DNA of 64,000 nucleotides from an uncultured Eubacteriales bacterium (GTDB lineage Bacteria; Bacillota; Clostridia; Lachnospirales; Lachnospiraceae), in NCBI GenBank assembly GCA_900314565.1, contig OMVU01000019.1, positions 50,681 through 114,680 on the forward strand. Reading direction: 5' to 3'. A program made the position numbers and the translations under genes. The notes under the pieces are model-generated. The model made no database searches and was not told the origin of the DNA. It saw nothing but the letters and a program-made list of their open reading frames with translations. This document shows positions 46,274-53,357 of the stretch, piece after piece (position 1 is the stretch's first letter; every line of letters starts with the position of its first letter).

Positions 46274-47008
46274 TTAAACTTTTTTATCGAGATATCCCTG
46301 CCTCATGTACATACCGACAGGAAAGATCTCCATGCCGTCCTGCGGCTTCATTTCCCGCGCCAGCTTCCTGCTGCAGCACGCGGCAAGGACCGGCAGAGAG
46401 CACAGTTCTCCGACCTTCTTCGAAAATGCATATCCGGAAAGCACATCCTCCTCCGTCGTCTCCCAGATAAAGTGGCTGTTCGAGATCAGTCCCGTGACCG
46501 TAAGATTTGTCGTTCTCTCGATCTCACGGATCTCAAAGAGCACCTTCTCCGGCGTATCTGTTCCCGGACGGTTCTGATTCACAACATAGAGCATCCGGTA
46601 ATCCTCTGAAAAGTGCCTTCGGAACTGATTCAGGATCATCGCCCCGGTATTATTTCCGCCGGTATCAAGGATTGCCCTGCATTCCGGATTCTCCACAGGA
46701 GCGAGGATCGACGCATCGATCGTCTGGAGCTCTGATCCGTTCTTTCCGTGGAACGGATCGGAGTACACTCTGATTCCTTCCTCCTCCAGAGGCCCCGTAA
46801 GCTCACGGCTCCGGAAGTACGGATTCTCGATATCCAGGTCACAGAGTGCCAGCTCTTTGAGCCGCTCGTCTCCTGCCCTTCTGAGTTCCCCAAGTGCATA
46901 GGCGAGCGAGACGGAAAACTCCGTCTTTCCGCTTCCGAAGTGCCCTGTCACGATGATGATTCTCGGGCCATTCACCATTTTTTCCAAAAAAGTATCTGAT
47001 CGGGACAT
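46274..47008 (-). CDS. P-loop ATPase of unknown role
   Basis: A 244-residue cytoplasmic protein. The Walker A loop is IIIVTGHFGSGKTEFSVSLA; LALCDLDIENPYFRSREL resembles the deviant Walker region of SIMIBI/ParA-CobQ-like ATPases, and ILDTGGNNTGAMIL follows. The C-terminal part carries a Cys pair (LAACCSRKLA). It may be a metallochaperone- or maturation-type ATPase but no partner is adjacent. AGGAGG lies six bases before ATG 47008. It is divergent from bioYB. Confidence 0.72.
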   Translation of the reverse strand: MSRSDTFLEKMVNGPRIIIVTGHFGSGKTEFSVSLAYALGELRRAGDERLKELALCDLDIENPYFRSRELTGPLEEEGIRVYSDPFHGKNGSELQTIDASILAPVENPECRAILDTGGNNTGAMILNQFRRHFSEDYRMLYVVNQNRPGTDTPEKVLFEIREIERTTNLTVTGLISNSHFIWETTEEDVLSGYAFSKKVGELCSLPVLAACCSRKLAREMKPQDGMEIFPVGMYMRQGYLDKKV

Positions 47009-47400
47009 ATACGCCTCCTAAATATAACCATACTATTCTATCTGACCGAGTCTTTCATCTTCTCACGCTTTGCATTCTCGGAACAGGCTCAGACTCCTTC
47101 TGCATTCCGTTCCTGCTCCAATCGGACGCTTATTGCCGAAAGCTTCCGGCTTTTTTACGCCCCCTCTTCACATAAGAAAGACCGCAGTGCTTCATCGATT
47201 ATATCACCTTTTCCCCTTTTCGTAAAAAGAGAGTGCATTCTGCTCCCCTGCAGCGTTTTTCTCTGACGCAGAATTCCCCGGCAGATCGCATCAGCGAAAA
47301 TAGAAAGGTGCTTTGCACCCTGCGCGGAGCGGCAAAAACGCCGCGGCGTTCCTGAACGTACAAGGAATGCGCAAAGTGAAATCCGGCTCTGACAAGGGTT
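47009..47400. other. Intergenic region left of the bioYB promoter
   Basis: No supportable gene; a minus-strand frame at 47423-47199 lacks a ribosome site. It includes one inverted copy of the recurring 10-mer (GGCGTTCCTG, 47345-47354) beside a GAACGCCGCGGCG hairpin. Confidence 0.4.
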
Positions 47401-47418
47401 ACAAAGTAAGCGTCACAA

Positions 47419-47477
47419 GTCAATGTAAAGCAATTGTATATTTACATTGACAATAAGAGCTTTTCATATATTATAAT
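47419..47477 (+). promoter_or_regulatory. bioYB promoter with overlapping operator palindrome (BirA-type candidate)
   Basis: GTCAATGTAAA (47419-47429) and TTTACATTGAC (47441-47451) are perfect 11-bp inverted arms with an 11-base centre. The right arm overlaps the -35 box TTGACA (47447-47452). The -10 is TATTAT (47469-47474, spacer 16) or TATAAT (47472-47477, spacer 19). A repressor bound here would block transcription; BirA is the known biotin repressor in this phylum, though the arms are not the classical GTTAAC type. Confidence 0.6.
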
Positions 47478-47481
47478 AATC

Positions 47482-47714
47482 ATGCAGCGCCGCTGACTTA
47501 CTGCTTGTATTTGCCTGACTTAACGCGGCGCCTGCATTCACTTTTAAGAAGGCGCAGAATACCTTTTGAGGTCTCGAAACAGCAGGACCGGAGATGCCGT
47601 AAATGATACAGATCAGGGTTCAGTTTATTTTTGCTGAGGGGGCTGGTTTTTTCGGTACACAGAAACCTCAGAGGTATTCTGCGTTGAGCATGCTATGTTA
47701 CATGGGGGTTTTTT
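47482..47714 (+). ncRNA. Highly structured 5' leader of bioYB (candidate cis-regulatory RNA)
   Basis: The leader starts with a 12-bp stem with one bulge (ATGCAGCGCCGC 47482-47493 with GCGGCG-C-CTGCAT 47525-47537). Then a long-range 12-bp perfect stem follows (CGCAGAATACCT 47553-47564 with AGGTATTCTGCG 47672-47683), continued by TGAGGT/ACCTCA (47567-47572 with 47665-47670). It encloses about 90 bases, including a weak hairpin followed by T6 (47647-47652). No known riboswitch motif was recognised. The bioY ribosome site GGGGG lies just after the closing stem. Confidence 0.55.
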
Positions 47715-48278
47715 ATGACTGTCTCAAATTCTGATACCAAACCGATCTTTTCCACCGGTTCCATGACCGTGACCGCTCTGATGGCCGCTGCCATCTGTGT
47801 CATCGGACCCCTCTCCATTCCGCTGGCAGGCGGTGTACCGATCTCACTGCAGGATTTCATAATCGGTCTCGCAGCTGTGCTGCTGGGAATGAAGCGCGGA
47901 ACGATGGCCACATTTCTCTACCTCCTGCTCGGTCTCGCAGGTCTCCCGGTATTCTCGGGATTTACAGGTGGAATCGGAAAACTTGCCGGCCCTACCGGAG
48001 GATATCTTGTCGGATTTCTTCTTCTGGCTCTGATCGTCGGCAAAGCTTCGGACATGACAGACAGCTGGCTCATGATTGCGCTGGCGCTTGTGCTCGGTCA
48101 GCTCGCCGATATGGCGATCGGCACAGCCTGGCTTATGTGGATGGCGCACATGGATCTGAAGGCAGCGCTCTTTGCCGGAGTGATTCCGTTCCTGCCCGGT
48201 AACGCTGTGAAGACCGTCGCCGTAGTCCTGATTGGGAGAACAGTAAAGCCTCTGCTTGGGAAGGTGCTTGACCAATGA
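47715..48278 (+). CDS. bioY: Biotin transporter BioY
   Basis: A 187-residue membrane protein with about six helices, the S component for biotin uptake; some BioY proteins function alone or with a shared ECF module. Typical segments are AGGVPISLQDFIIGLAAVLL, GMKRGTMATFLYLLLGLAG and GIGKLAGPTGGYLVGFLL. ATG 47715 follows GGGGG at six bases. Its stop codon overlaps the bioB start by four bases, so the two are co-translated. No ECF genes are adjacent. Confidence 0.95.
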   Translation: MTVSNSDTKPIFSTGSMTVTALMAAAICVIGPLSIPLAGGVPISLQDFIIGLAAVLLGMKRGTMATFLYLLLGLAGLPVFSGFTGGIGKLAGPTGGYLVGFLLLALIVGKASDMTDSWLMIALALVLGQLADMAIGTAWLMWMAHMDLKAALFAGVIPFLPGNAVKTVAVVLIGRTVKPLLGKVLDQ

Positions 48279-49231
48279 AAATTGCGGAAGAAATCATTGC
48301 CGGGCGAAGACTTGGCCGGGAAGATGATCTGGAGTTCCTGCTGACCACGCCGCTCGATGTATTGACAGAGGCGGCAGATCACATTCGCAGAGCGTTATGC
48401 GGGAATCATATGGATCTGTGCGTGATCATAAACGGCAGGCAAGGCGGCTGCAGCGAAAACTGCAGGTTCTGCAGTCAGAGCGCGCATAATCATTCCGGTC
48501 TCAAAGCGGGAAAATTTCTGGCCCCGGAAGAAATCACCGCTGACGGTGAAAAATATAACAGAAAAGGTGCTGACCGGTATTCGATCGTAACGGCCGGCAG
48601 AGGAATATCCCGCCCGGATCTGAAAAAAGTTCTTTCCGCTTACAGTGCACTTCATGAGCGCTGTCCGGATATGATCCTCTGCGCCTCACACGGAATCATC
48701 AGCGATGAGGATCTTGCCGCTCTTAAAATGAGCGGTGTGACAATGTATCACGAAAATATTGAGACCTCCAGAAGATATTTTCCCGAAGTATGTACCACAC
48801 ATACCTTTGACGAGAAACTTGATATGATCGCGCGGGCAAAGAAGGCCGGGCTTTCGATCTGCTGCGGCGGCATCATCGGGATGGGGGAGAACTGGGAAGA
48901 CCGCATAGATATGGGGCTTACGATCGCTGAGATCGGGGCGGATTCCGTACCGATCAATGCACTGATGCCGATACCGGGAACCCCGTTCGGAGATCTCCCT
49001 GTCCTTTCAGAGGATGAGATCCTGAGATCCATCGCCCTTTTCAGGTTCCTGAATCCCACAGCAGGCATACGCGTTGCCGCAGGGAGGATCCTGATGAGAG
49101 AAGGCGGGAGACGTGCTTTCTTGAGCGGAGCGAACGCGGCCCTTACCGGGGAGATGCTCACCACTGCAGGCAATGATATGGATCAGGATCTGGCCATGTT
49201 CCATTCCATGGGCTTTGAACTGAGAGCCTGA
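48275..49231 (+). CDS. bioB: Biotin synthase BioB
   Basis: A 318-residue radical-SAM enzyme inserting sulfur into dethiobiotin. The [4Fe-4S] motif is CSENCRFC (family form CxxxCxxC). Further matches are VTMYHENIETSRRYF, SICCGGIIGMGE, INALMPIPGTPFG and RVAAGRILMREGGR (the Arg of the second cluster). It overlaps bioY and shares its promoter. No bioA, bioD or bioF is nearby, so the pair suggests conversion of an imported precursor such as dethiobiotin; this is inference. Confidence 0.95.
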   Translation: MKIAEEIIAGRRLGREDDLEFLLTTPLDVLTEAADHIRRALCGNHMDLCVIINGRQGGCSENCRFCSQSAHNHSGLKAGKFLAPEEITADGEKYNRKGADRYSIVTAGRGISRPDLKKVLSAYSALHERCPDMILCASHGIISDEDLAALKMSGVTMYHENIETSRRYFPEVCTTHTFDEKLDMIARAKKAGLSICCGGIIGMGENWEDRIDMGLTIAEIGADSVPINALMPIPGTPFGDLPVLSEDEILRSIALFRFLNPTAGIRVAAGRILMREGGRRAFLSGANAALTGEMLTTAGNDMDQDLAMFHSMGFELRA

Positions 49232-49236
49232 GATAA

Positions 49237-49288
49237 AAAACACCCGGAACACCATGTAATTTCGCATTGTGTTCCGAGTGTTTTTATT
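49237..49288. terminator. Bidirectional terminator after bioB
   Basis: AACACCCGGAACAC pairs with GTGTTCCGAGTGTT around 16 bases. T-runs lie on both strands, serving bioB and possibly the SUFU-domain gene from the other side. Confidence 0.85.
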
Positions 49289-49338
49289 CTTTATTGCGCA
49301 ATACTCTTGATATTATTCGTGAAAATGCGGGCACAGGA

Positions 49339-49397
49339 TGATACTCTCCTTCATCGCAGGTACGATCTCGCGATGAAGAAAAAAGCCTCCGGCTTTC
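49339..49397 (-). repeat. Terminator-bearing direct repeat, copy 1
   Basis: The unit contains CTTCATCGC/GCGATGAAG inverted arms plus GAAAGCCGGAGGCTTTTTTC, a short hairpin with T-run, on the minus strand. It lies downstream of the SUFU-domain gene and matches 50168-50227 at about 52 of 59 positions. Confidence 0.65.
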
Positions 49398-49425
49398 CTG
49401 CCGTGCAGATTCGGATCTGGTCTGC

Positions 49426-50085
49426 TCAGACAATATAGGATTTTTTCCGATTTATATCTGTGATCAGGAACGGATTATCCTTCTTCATCGCTTCCGCAAG
49501 CAGCATTGCTTTAGACGGGTCCGCTTTCAGCATTTCATATTCTTCATTTGTGATCCCGACGAACTGAAGAAAATCCACACGTCCGTAAATCGTATCAATG
49601 CCCTTCGCTTCCGTGTCTTCCACTGCAAGGATCGCCGTCAGCAATGAGTCCGATCCGCTCTTGATCGGCTGTCCCATGTTGGACATAAAGTGACCGGGCT
49701 CGAACCAGCTTCCCTTCGAGTATGTGTATCTTCCGAGATTTCCCAGCAGATCGATCGCCCAAAGACAGTCATTTGCGTTTTCGCAGGGAAGCTTCATCGT
49801 CATTTCATAGCCCCATCGGCTGTAATCTCCCCCCAGAGACTCCTCATCCGCATACAGCTCCGTCATGCCGAATGTCACGATATGCTGATATCCGTTGGCA
49901 GATTTGTAGACCGAGTACCCATCAATATATTCGGTGCCGCCGAACATCGCTCTCTTTGTAAAATCCGTTGCATAATGCGCAGGATCCTGTTCTCCGTAGA
50001 GCTCTTTAAATACTGATTCCACCGCGTCCCATCCGGGAGCCCACTCTTCGTCCTTTGCTTTTTCCCTGAATTCTTCTAAAGTCAT
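49426..50085 (-). CDS. Suppressor-of-fused (SUFU) domain protein
   Basis: A 219-residue soluble protein of the SUFU family. Family-like segments are DGYSVYKSANGYQHIVTFGM, TELYADEESLGGDYSRWGYE, LPCENANDCLWAIDLLGNLG and GSWFEPGHFM. In bacteria this family often serves as immunity proteins of polymorphic toxins, but no toxin gene is adjacent, so the role is unassigned. GGAGG lies nine bases before ATG 50085. Near-identical terminator repeats follow it and the next upstream gene, suggesting a cassette. Confidence 0.85.
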   Translation of the reverse strand: MTLEEFREKAKDEEWAPGWDAVESVFKELYGEQDPAHYATDFTKRAMFGGTEYIDGYSVYKSANGYQHIVTFGMTELYADEESLGGDYSRWGYEMTMKLPCENANDCLWAIDLLGNLGRYTYSKGSWFEPGHFMSNMGQPIKSGSDSLLTAILAVEDTEAKGIDTIYGRVDFLQFVGITNEEYEMLKADPSKAMLLAEAMKKDNPFLITDINRKKSYIV

Positions 50086-50167
50086 TTCTTCGTCCTCCTT
50101 ACGATCCAGATTTTTTTCTTCATCGCGCTTTTCCTCGCGACTTCAGCCGTGAGATACGCGCGCAAAG

Positions 50168-50227
50168 TGATACTATCCTTCATCGTGAGTACAATCTCGC
50201 GATGAAGAATAAAAGCCTCCGGCTTTC
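50168..50227 (-). repeat. Terminator-bearing direct repeat, copy 2
   Basis: Same unit as 49339-49397, here just after the stop codon of the 410-residue lipoprotein gene. Together the two copies flank the SUFU-domain gene. Confidence 0.65.
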
Positions 50228-50228
50228 T

Positions 50229-51461
50229 TCACTCCTGCCCTACCACTAAGAGCGCGTAATCCACAAGAGCCGCCAGATCGAACACACACTCATCCGCCGC
50301 ATTTCCTCCCGCCATAACAAGGAGCGACTCGTCAGATTCATAGTCAACGGAAATACTGTATCCCGGAAGAGATACATTATTCTTCCTATAATACCCGTTC
50401 AGGGACGGCAGGCCGATCTCATTGATCTTCTCCGCCAGCCCCGTGACATACTCTTCACTGACTGTGCCGTGAAAACCGATTCCCATATAGGAAGCGTAGC
50501 TCTGGGAAAAATCCATCCAATAACTGCCATCCTCCTGCCTCGTGATCATCCAGCCATAGGCCGCGCCTCCGAGGCTCTCGTCCAGACCATACTGTCGTCC
50601 GTCTGTGGTGCTGAAATTCAACGAAAAGTCACGGATCTGCATCGATTCGATCGTCTTCGGCCTTTCTGTCGAGAGGTCAACGATTTCCTTCTCGGCTTCG
50701 ACCTGCTCTTCTCGCATAAAACGGAAGCAATGGCTGTCTGCATCCAGCACCATCTCCCAGCCGACGAGACTCCCGTCCTCCCGGATCTCCAGATCAGACA
50801 TGATGCCGAAACCTCTGCCCTCCTTATTTGCAAGGACCGCAGGACTGCTTTCCTTTTTAAGGACCACTGTATACGTCTCCGTGTATTCTCCTTTCCGAAT
50901 TGTGAGCCGGTCGCCATTTAAGACCATTGTCGTGCTGCCGTTCAGATCCGACCATTCGCCCTGAAAGGAATCTAAACTGATGTCCTGCATTTCTTCTCCC
51001 ACTCCTTTACCTGTTCCTTCTCCCTCTTCTTTACCTGTTCCTTCTCCCGCTCCTTCTCTGACAAAATCCAGTTCATACTGCACTGATCCGTCCCGGTAAT
51101 CCAGCGAGATCCGATTTTCAGAAGCGGACCTGACCTTGAAATCATACTGCCGGCCTTCCATGCCAAGCATCAGATCGGAAGCGACGTCGTACCGGCACAG
51201 TCCGAAGCTGCCCCATTTGAAGAAGTATTCCATGATCCCGTCAGGAATATGGGCACCCAGTTCATCGTCCAGATCCACATAAACGGTTTTTCCATCCCCG
51301 TCAAATGTAAAAGAACCGTGCTCCGACACGAACTCTCCGGTGAGTGGGGCAGGTTCCGGCGTGCCGGGGTCAGGCGGACCATCGTTATGCTTTTGGCAGC
51401 CGCATAGAAGCAGCGAAAAGACCAGCAGCAGGAAAATGCCCTGCTTTTTCCTTCTCTTCAT
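50229..51461 (-). CDS. Uncharacterised lipoprotein, 410 residues
   Basis: Signal KQGIFLLLVFSLLLCGC carries the lipobox LLCGC, followed by a Pro-rich linker. Two similar beta-rich halves follow (TGEFVSEHGSFTFDGDGKTV and FQGEWSDLNGSTTMVLNGDR look like lipocalin-type strands), joined at about residue 140 by a Gly/Glu/Lys linker (GEGTGKEEGEGTGKGVGEE) encoded by short tandem repeats at about 51000-51060. The C-terminal third is unassigned. Function unknown. AAAGGATAAG precedes ATG 51461. Confidence 0.72.
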   Translation of the reverse strand: MKRRKKQGIFLLLVFSLLLCGCQKHNDGPPDPGTPEPAPLTGEFVSEHGSFTFDGDGKTVYVDLDDELGAHIPDGIMEYFFKWGSFGLCRYDVASDLMLGMEGRQYDFKVRSASENRISLDYRDGSVQYELDFVREGAGEGTGKEEGEGTGKGVGEEMQDISLDSFQGEWSDLNGSTTMVLNGDRLTIRKGEYTETYTVVLKKESSPAVLANKEGRGFGIMSDLEIREDGSLVGWEMVLDADSHCFRFMREEQVEAEKEIVDLSTERPKTIESMQIRDFSLNFSTTDGRQYGLDESLGGAAYGWMITRQEDGSYWMDFSQSYASYMGIGFHGTVSEEYVTGLAEKINEIGLPSLNGYYRKNNVSLPGYSISVDYESDESLLVMAGGNAADECVFDLAALVDYALLVVGQE

Positions 51462-51953
51462 TATCTTATCCTTTCTGACCGTATCTTATTCCCATTCTGC
51501 CATTCGGGAACGCCCTGTACAGGTGCTTGTCCCGCTTTCAATCAAATTATCTCTCAGGAAACGATCCATTGCAATCTTTCCGCTCCGGAACACAGGCAAT
51601 TTTCTTCAGCTGCAATCTTTCCGCTCCGGAACACAGGCAATTTAATCCAGCTGCATTTTTTCCGCTCCGGAACGCAGGCAATTTTCTTCAGCCCGAAAAT
51701 CTTCACAAATTCCTCACAAATTATTTTTTTATCTTTTAGCTCTCCCAAAGAAGCCCTCGTACAAATAGCTGTAGCACAAAAAACAAACACAAAAAATAAA
51801 CACAAAAGTAAAGAACAAAAACCAAATACAAAAGCAAAAACACCTGAGGATGTTGATTCAGCAATGAAAAATGCAAAGCGCACCATGAGGAGCGCATATA
51901 CAGCCTAAAAGGTCCTGAATAAAAATACAGAAGAAAGAAAGGGAGAAAAAATT
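51462..51953. other. Divergent intergenic region with tandem repeats and an A-rich leader
   Basis: About 490 bases between divergent genes. It contains the 41-bp triplicate repeat (51571-51693) and, toward the coiled-coil gene, an A/C-rich stretch that is open in one plus-strand frame (to a TAA at 51908) but has no start codon or ribosome site. It may be an untranslated leader or a decayed gene end. Confidence 0.4.
51571..51693. repeat. 41-bp tandem repeat, three copies
   Basis: Copies begin at 51571, 51612 and 51653. Each contains TTTCCGCTCCGGAA (a TTCCG/CGGAA palindrome) and CAGGCAATTT. A period of 41 breaks any reading frame, so the array is non-coding. It lies in the divergent promoter region of the lipoprotein and coiled-coil genes. 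Confidence 0.85.
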
Positions 51954-53246
51954 ATGACAACAAATACAAATAACAATAACAAGAACAGCAACAAGAAAAC
52001 CATCGGCATCGTCCTCGCATCCTCGGCTGCAGTCGCGGTCCTCACAGCAGGCCTCATCTTCGGCACTGCAGGATCCTCCACAAAGCAGTCTCAGACAGCG
52101 TTCAAGCCGGTGACGACCGTCTCTGTTGACAAGAACAATACAGCTGCAAAGAAGGCTGCTGACGCAAAGAAAGCCACAGAAGCGAAGAAGGCTGCTGACG
52201 CGAAGAAGGCTGCCGAGGCGAAGAAGGCCGCTGAGGCGAAGAAGGCTGCTGACGCAAAGAAAGCCGCTGAAGCGAAGAAGGCTGCCGAGGCGAAGAAGGC
52301 TGCTGACGCAAAGAAGGCCGCTGAGGCTAAGAAAGCTGCTGACGCGAAGAAGGCCGCTGAAGCGAAGAAAGCTGCTGACGCGAAGAAGGCTGAGGAGGCG
52401 AAGAAGGCTGAGGAGGCAAGAAAGGCTGAAGAGGCGAAGAAGGCTTTAGAAGCCAAGGCCGCTGCAGAAGCGAAGGCTGCTCAGGAAGCTCAGAAAGCTG
52501 AGCAGGCAAGACAGGCTGAAGAGGCAAGAAAAGCCGAGGAAGCAAGACAGGCTGAAGCTGCAAGACAGGCCGAGGAAGCAAGACAGGCTGAGGCTGCAAG
52601 ACAGGCTGAGGCCGCAAGACAGGCCGAGGAGGCAAGACAGGCCGAGGAAGCAAGACAGGCTGAGGAAGCAAGACAGGCTGAGGAAGCAAGACAGGCTGAG
52701 GCCGCTGCACAGCAGCAGGCAGCACAGCCGGCAGGCACGGAACTGACTCCGGAGCAGGAAAGTGAGCTCAACAAAGCTCGTGCACAGGCCATGATCAACA
52801 CAGGAAGCAACGGTTTCGAGAACAATGACCAGCAGGCAGAGAATGCCGAGTCAAAGACAGCAGATCAGCAGAACGAGAATACTGTCGGCGCAGAGCAGAC
52901 AGAGAACAAGCCGGTAAAAGGCATTGTCAAATCTGTGGAAGACAAGAAAGTAAAGATCGTCATCGGTGAGAAGACCTACACATTCGAAAACAACAAAGAC
53001 GACCTGAAGCTCCAGAAGGGTGACAAGGTCTCTGTAGTCCTCGTAAAAGATGCAGAGGGCAAGGAGCAGGTAAAGAGCGTAAAGGTTCTTCCGGCCGACA
53101 CAGAGATCGATAAGACAACATTAGAGACTGCAGCAAAAGCAGAGACCGCAACAACAGAGACTGCAGCAGCAGAGACCGCAGCAGCAGAGACCGCAGCAGC
53201 AGAGACTGCAGCAACAACAGAGACTGCAGCAGCCCTTGAGCAGTAA
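51954..53246 (+). CDS. TolA-like coiled-coil membrane-anchored protein
   Basis: A 430-residue protein with one N-terminal helix (TIGIVLASSAAVAVLTAGLI) and the rest predicted outside. Residues ~60-165 are pentads of the AAEAKK/AADAKK type; ~165-265 are QAEEAR/QAEAAR pentads; both form a long single helix or coiled coil like TolA domain II. A small beta domain follows (KGIVKSVEDKKVKIVIGEKT, then YTFENNKDDLKLQKGDKVSV), then an ETAAA-repeat tail. Likely a surface or wall-spanning rod; no enzyme motif. The 15-bp DNA repeats could change length by slippage. AGGGAG precedes ATG 51954. Confidence 0.75.
   Translation: MTTNTNNNNKNSNKKTIGIVLASSAAVAVLTAGLIFGTAGSSTKQSQTAFKPVTTVSVDKNNTAAKKAADAKKATEAKKAADAKKAAEAKKAAEAKKAADAKKAAEAKKAAEAKKAADAKKAAEAKKAADAKKAAEAKKAADAKKAEEAKKAEEARKAEEAKKALEAKAAAEAKAAQEAQKAEQARQAEEARKAEEARQAEAARQAEEARQAEAARQAEAARQAEEARQAEEARQAEEARQAEEARQAEAAAQQQAAQPAGTELTPEQESELNKARAQAMINTGSNGFENNDQQAENAESKTADQQNENTVGAEQTENKPVKGIVKSVEDKKVKIVIGEKTYTFENNKDDLKLQKGDKVSVVLVKDAEGKEQVKSVKVLPADTEIDKTTLETAAKAETATTETAAAETAAAETAAAETAATTETAAALEQ
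52140..52705 (+). repeat. 15-bp-period coding repeats
   Basis: Two repeat tracts, GCTGMYGANGCGAAGAAG-like (52140-52450) and GCTGAGGAAGCAAGACAG-like (52500-52700), encode the Ala/Lys/Glu and Gln/Ala/Glu/Arg pentads. Antisense and alternate frames stay open across them, which is a by-product of the repeats. Confidence 0.8.
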
Positions 53247-53292
53247 ACAGAAACGAAAGAACGAAACAAAATAAAATTAAATAAAATAGAAC

Positions 53293-53334
53293 GAGTCAGG
53301 ACCACCCGCCACGCGGGCGGTCCTGACTCTTTTA
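53293..53334. terminator. Bidirectional terminator
   Basis: GAGTCAGGACC(A)CCCGC pairs with GCGGGCGGTCCTGACTC, followed by TTTTAATT. It lies between the convergent coiled-coil and adhesin genes and can serve both. Confidence 0.9.
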
Positions 53335-53357
53335 ATTACGTGATTTTGCAGCCTGCC

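Noticed and set aside
47199-47423. Minus-strand 74-codon frame left of bioY
   Set aside because: No ribosome site, overlaps the operator palindrome at its start, odd composition.
49381-49397. AAAGCCTCCGGC resembling part of a c-di-GMP riboswitch
   Set aside because: The rest of that riboswitch is missing; the sequence is a short terminator hairpin repeated at 50211.
51554-51886. Minus-strand 110-codon frame over the 41-bp repeats
   Set aside because: The repeat period is not a multiple of three, so the repeated peptide is read in changing frames; not a gene.
51700-51908. Start-less plus-strand frame ending TAA at 51908
   Set aside because: Open for about 70 codons with plausible codons near its end, but no start codon or ribosome site; at most a pseudogene tail.
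52091-52725. Long antisense and alternate frames in the coiled-coil gene
   Set aside because: They stay open only because the 15-bp repeats contain no stops in any frame.
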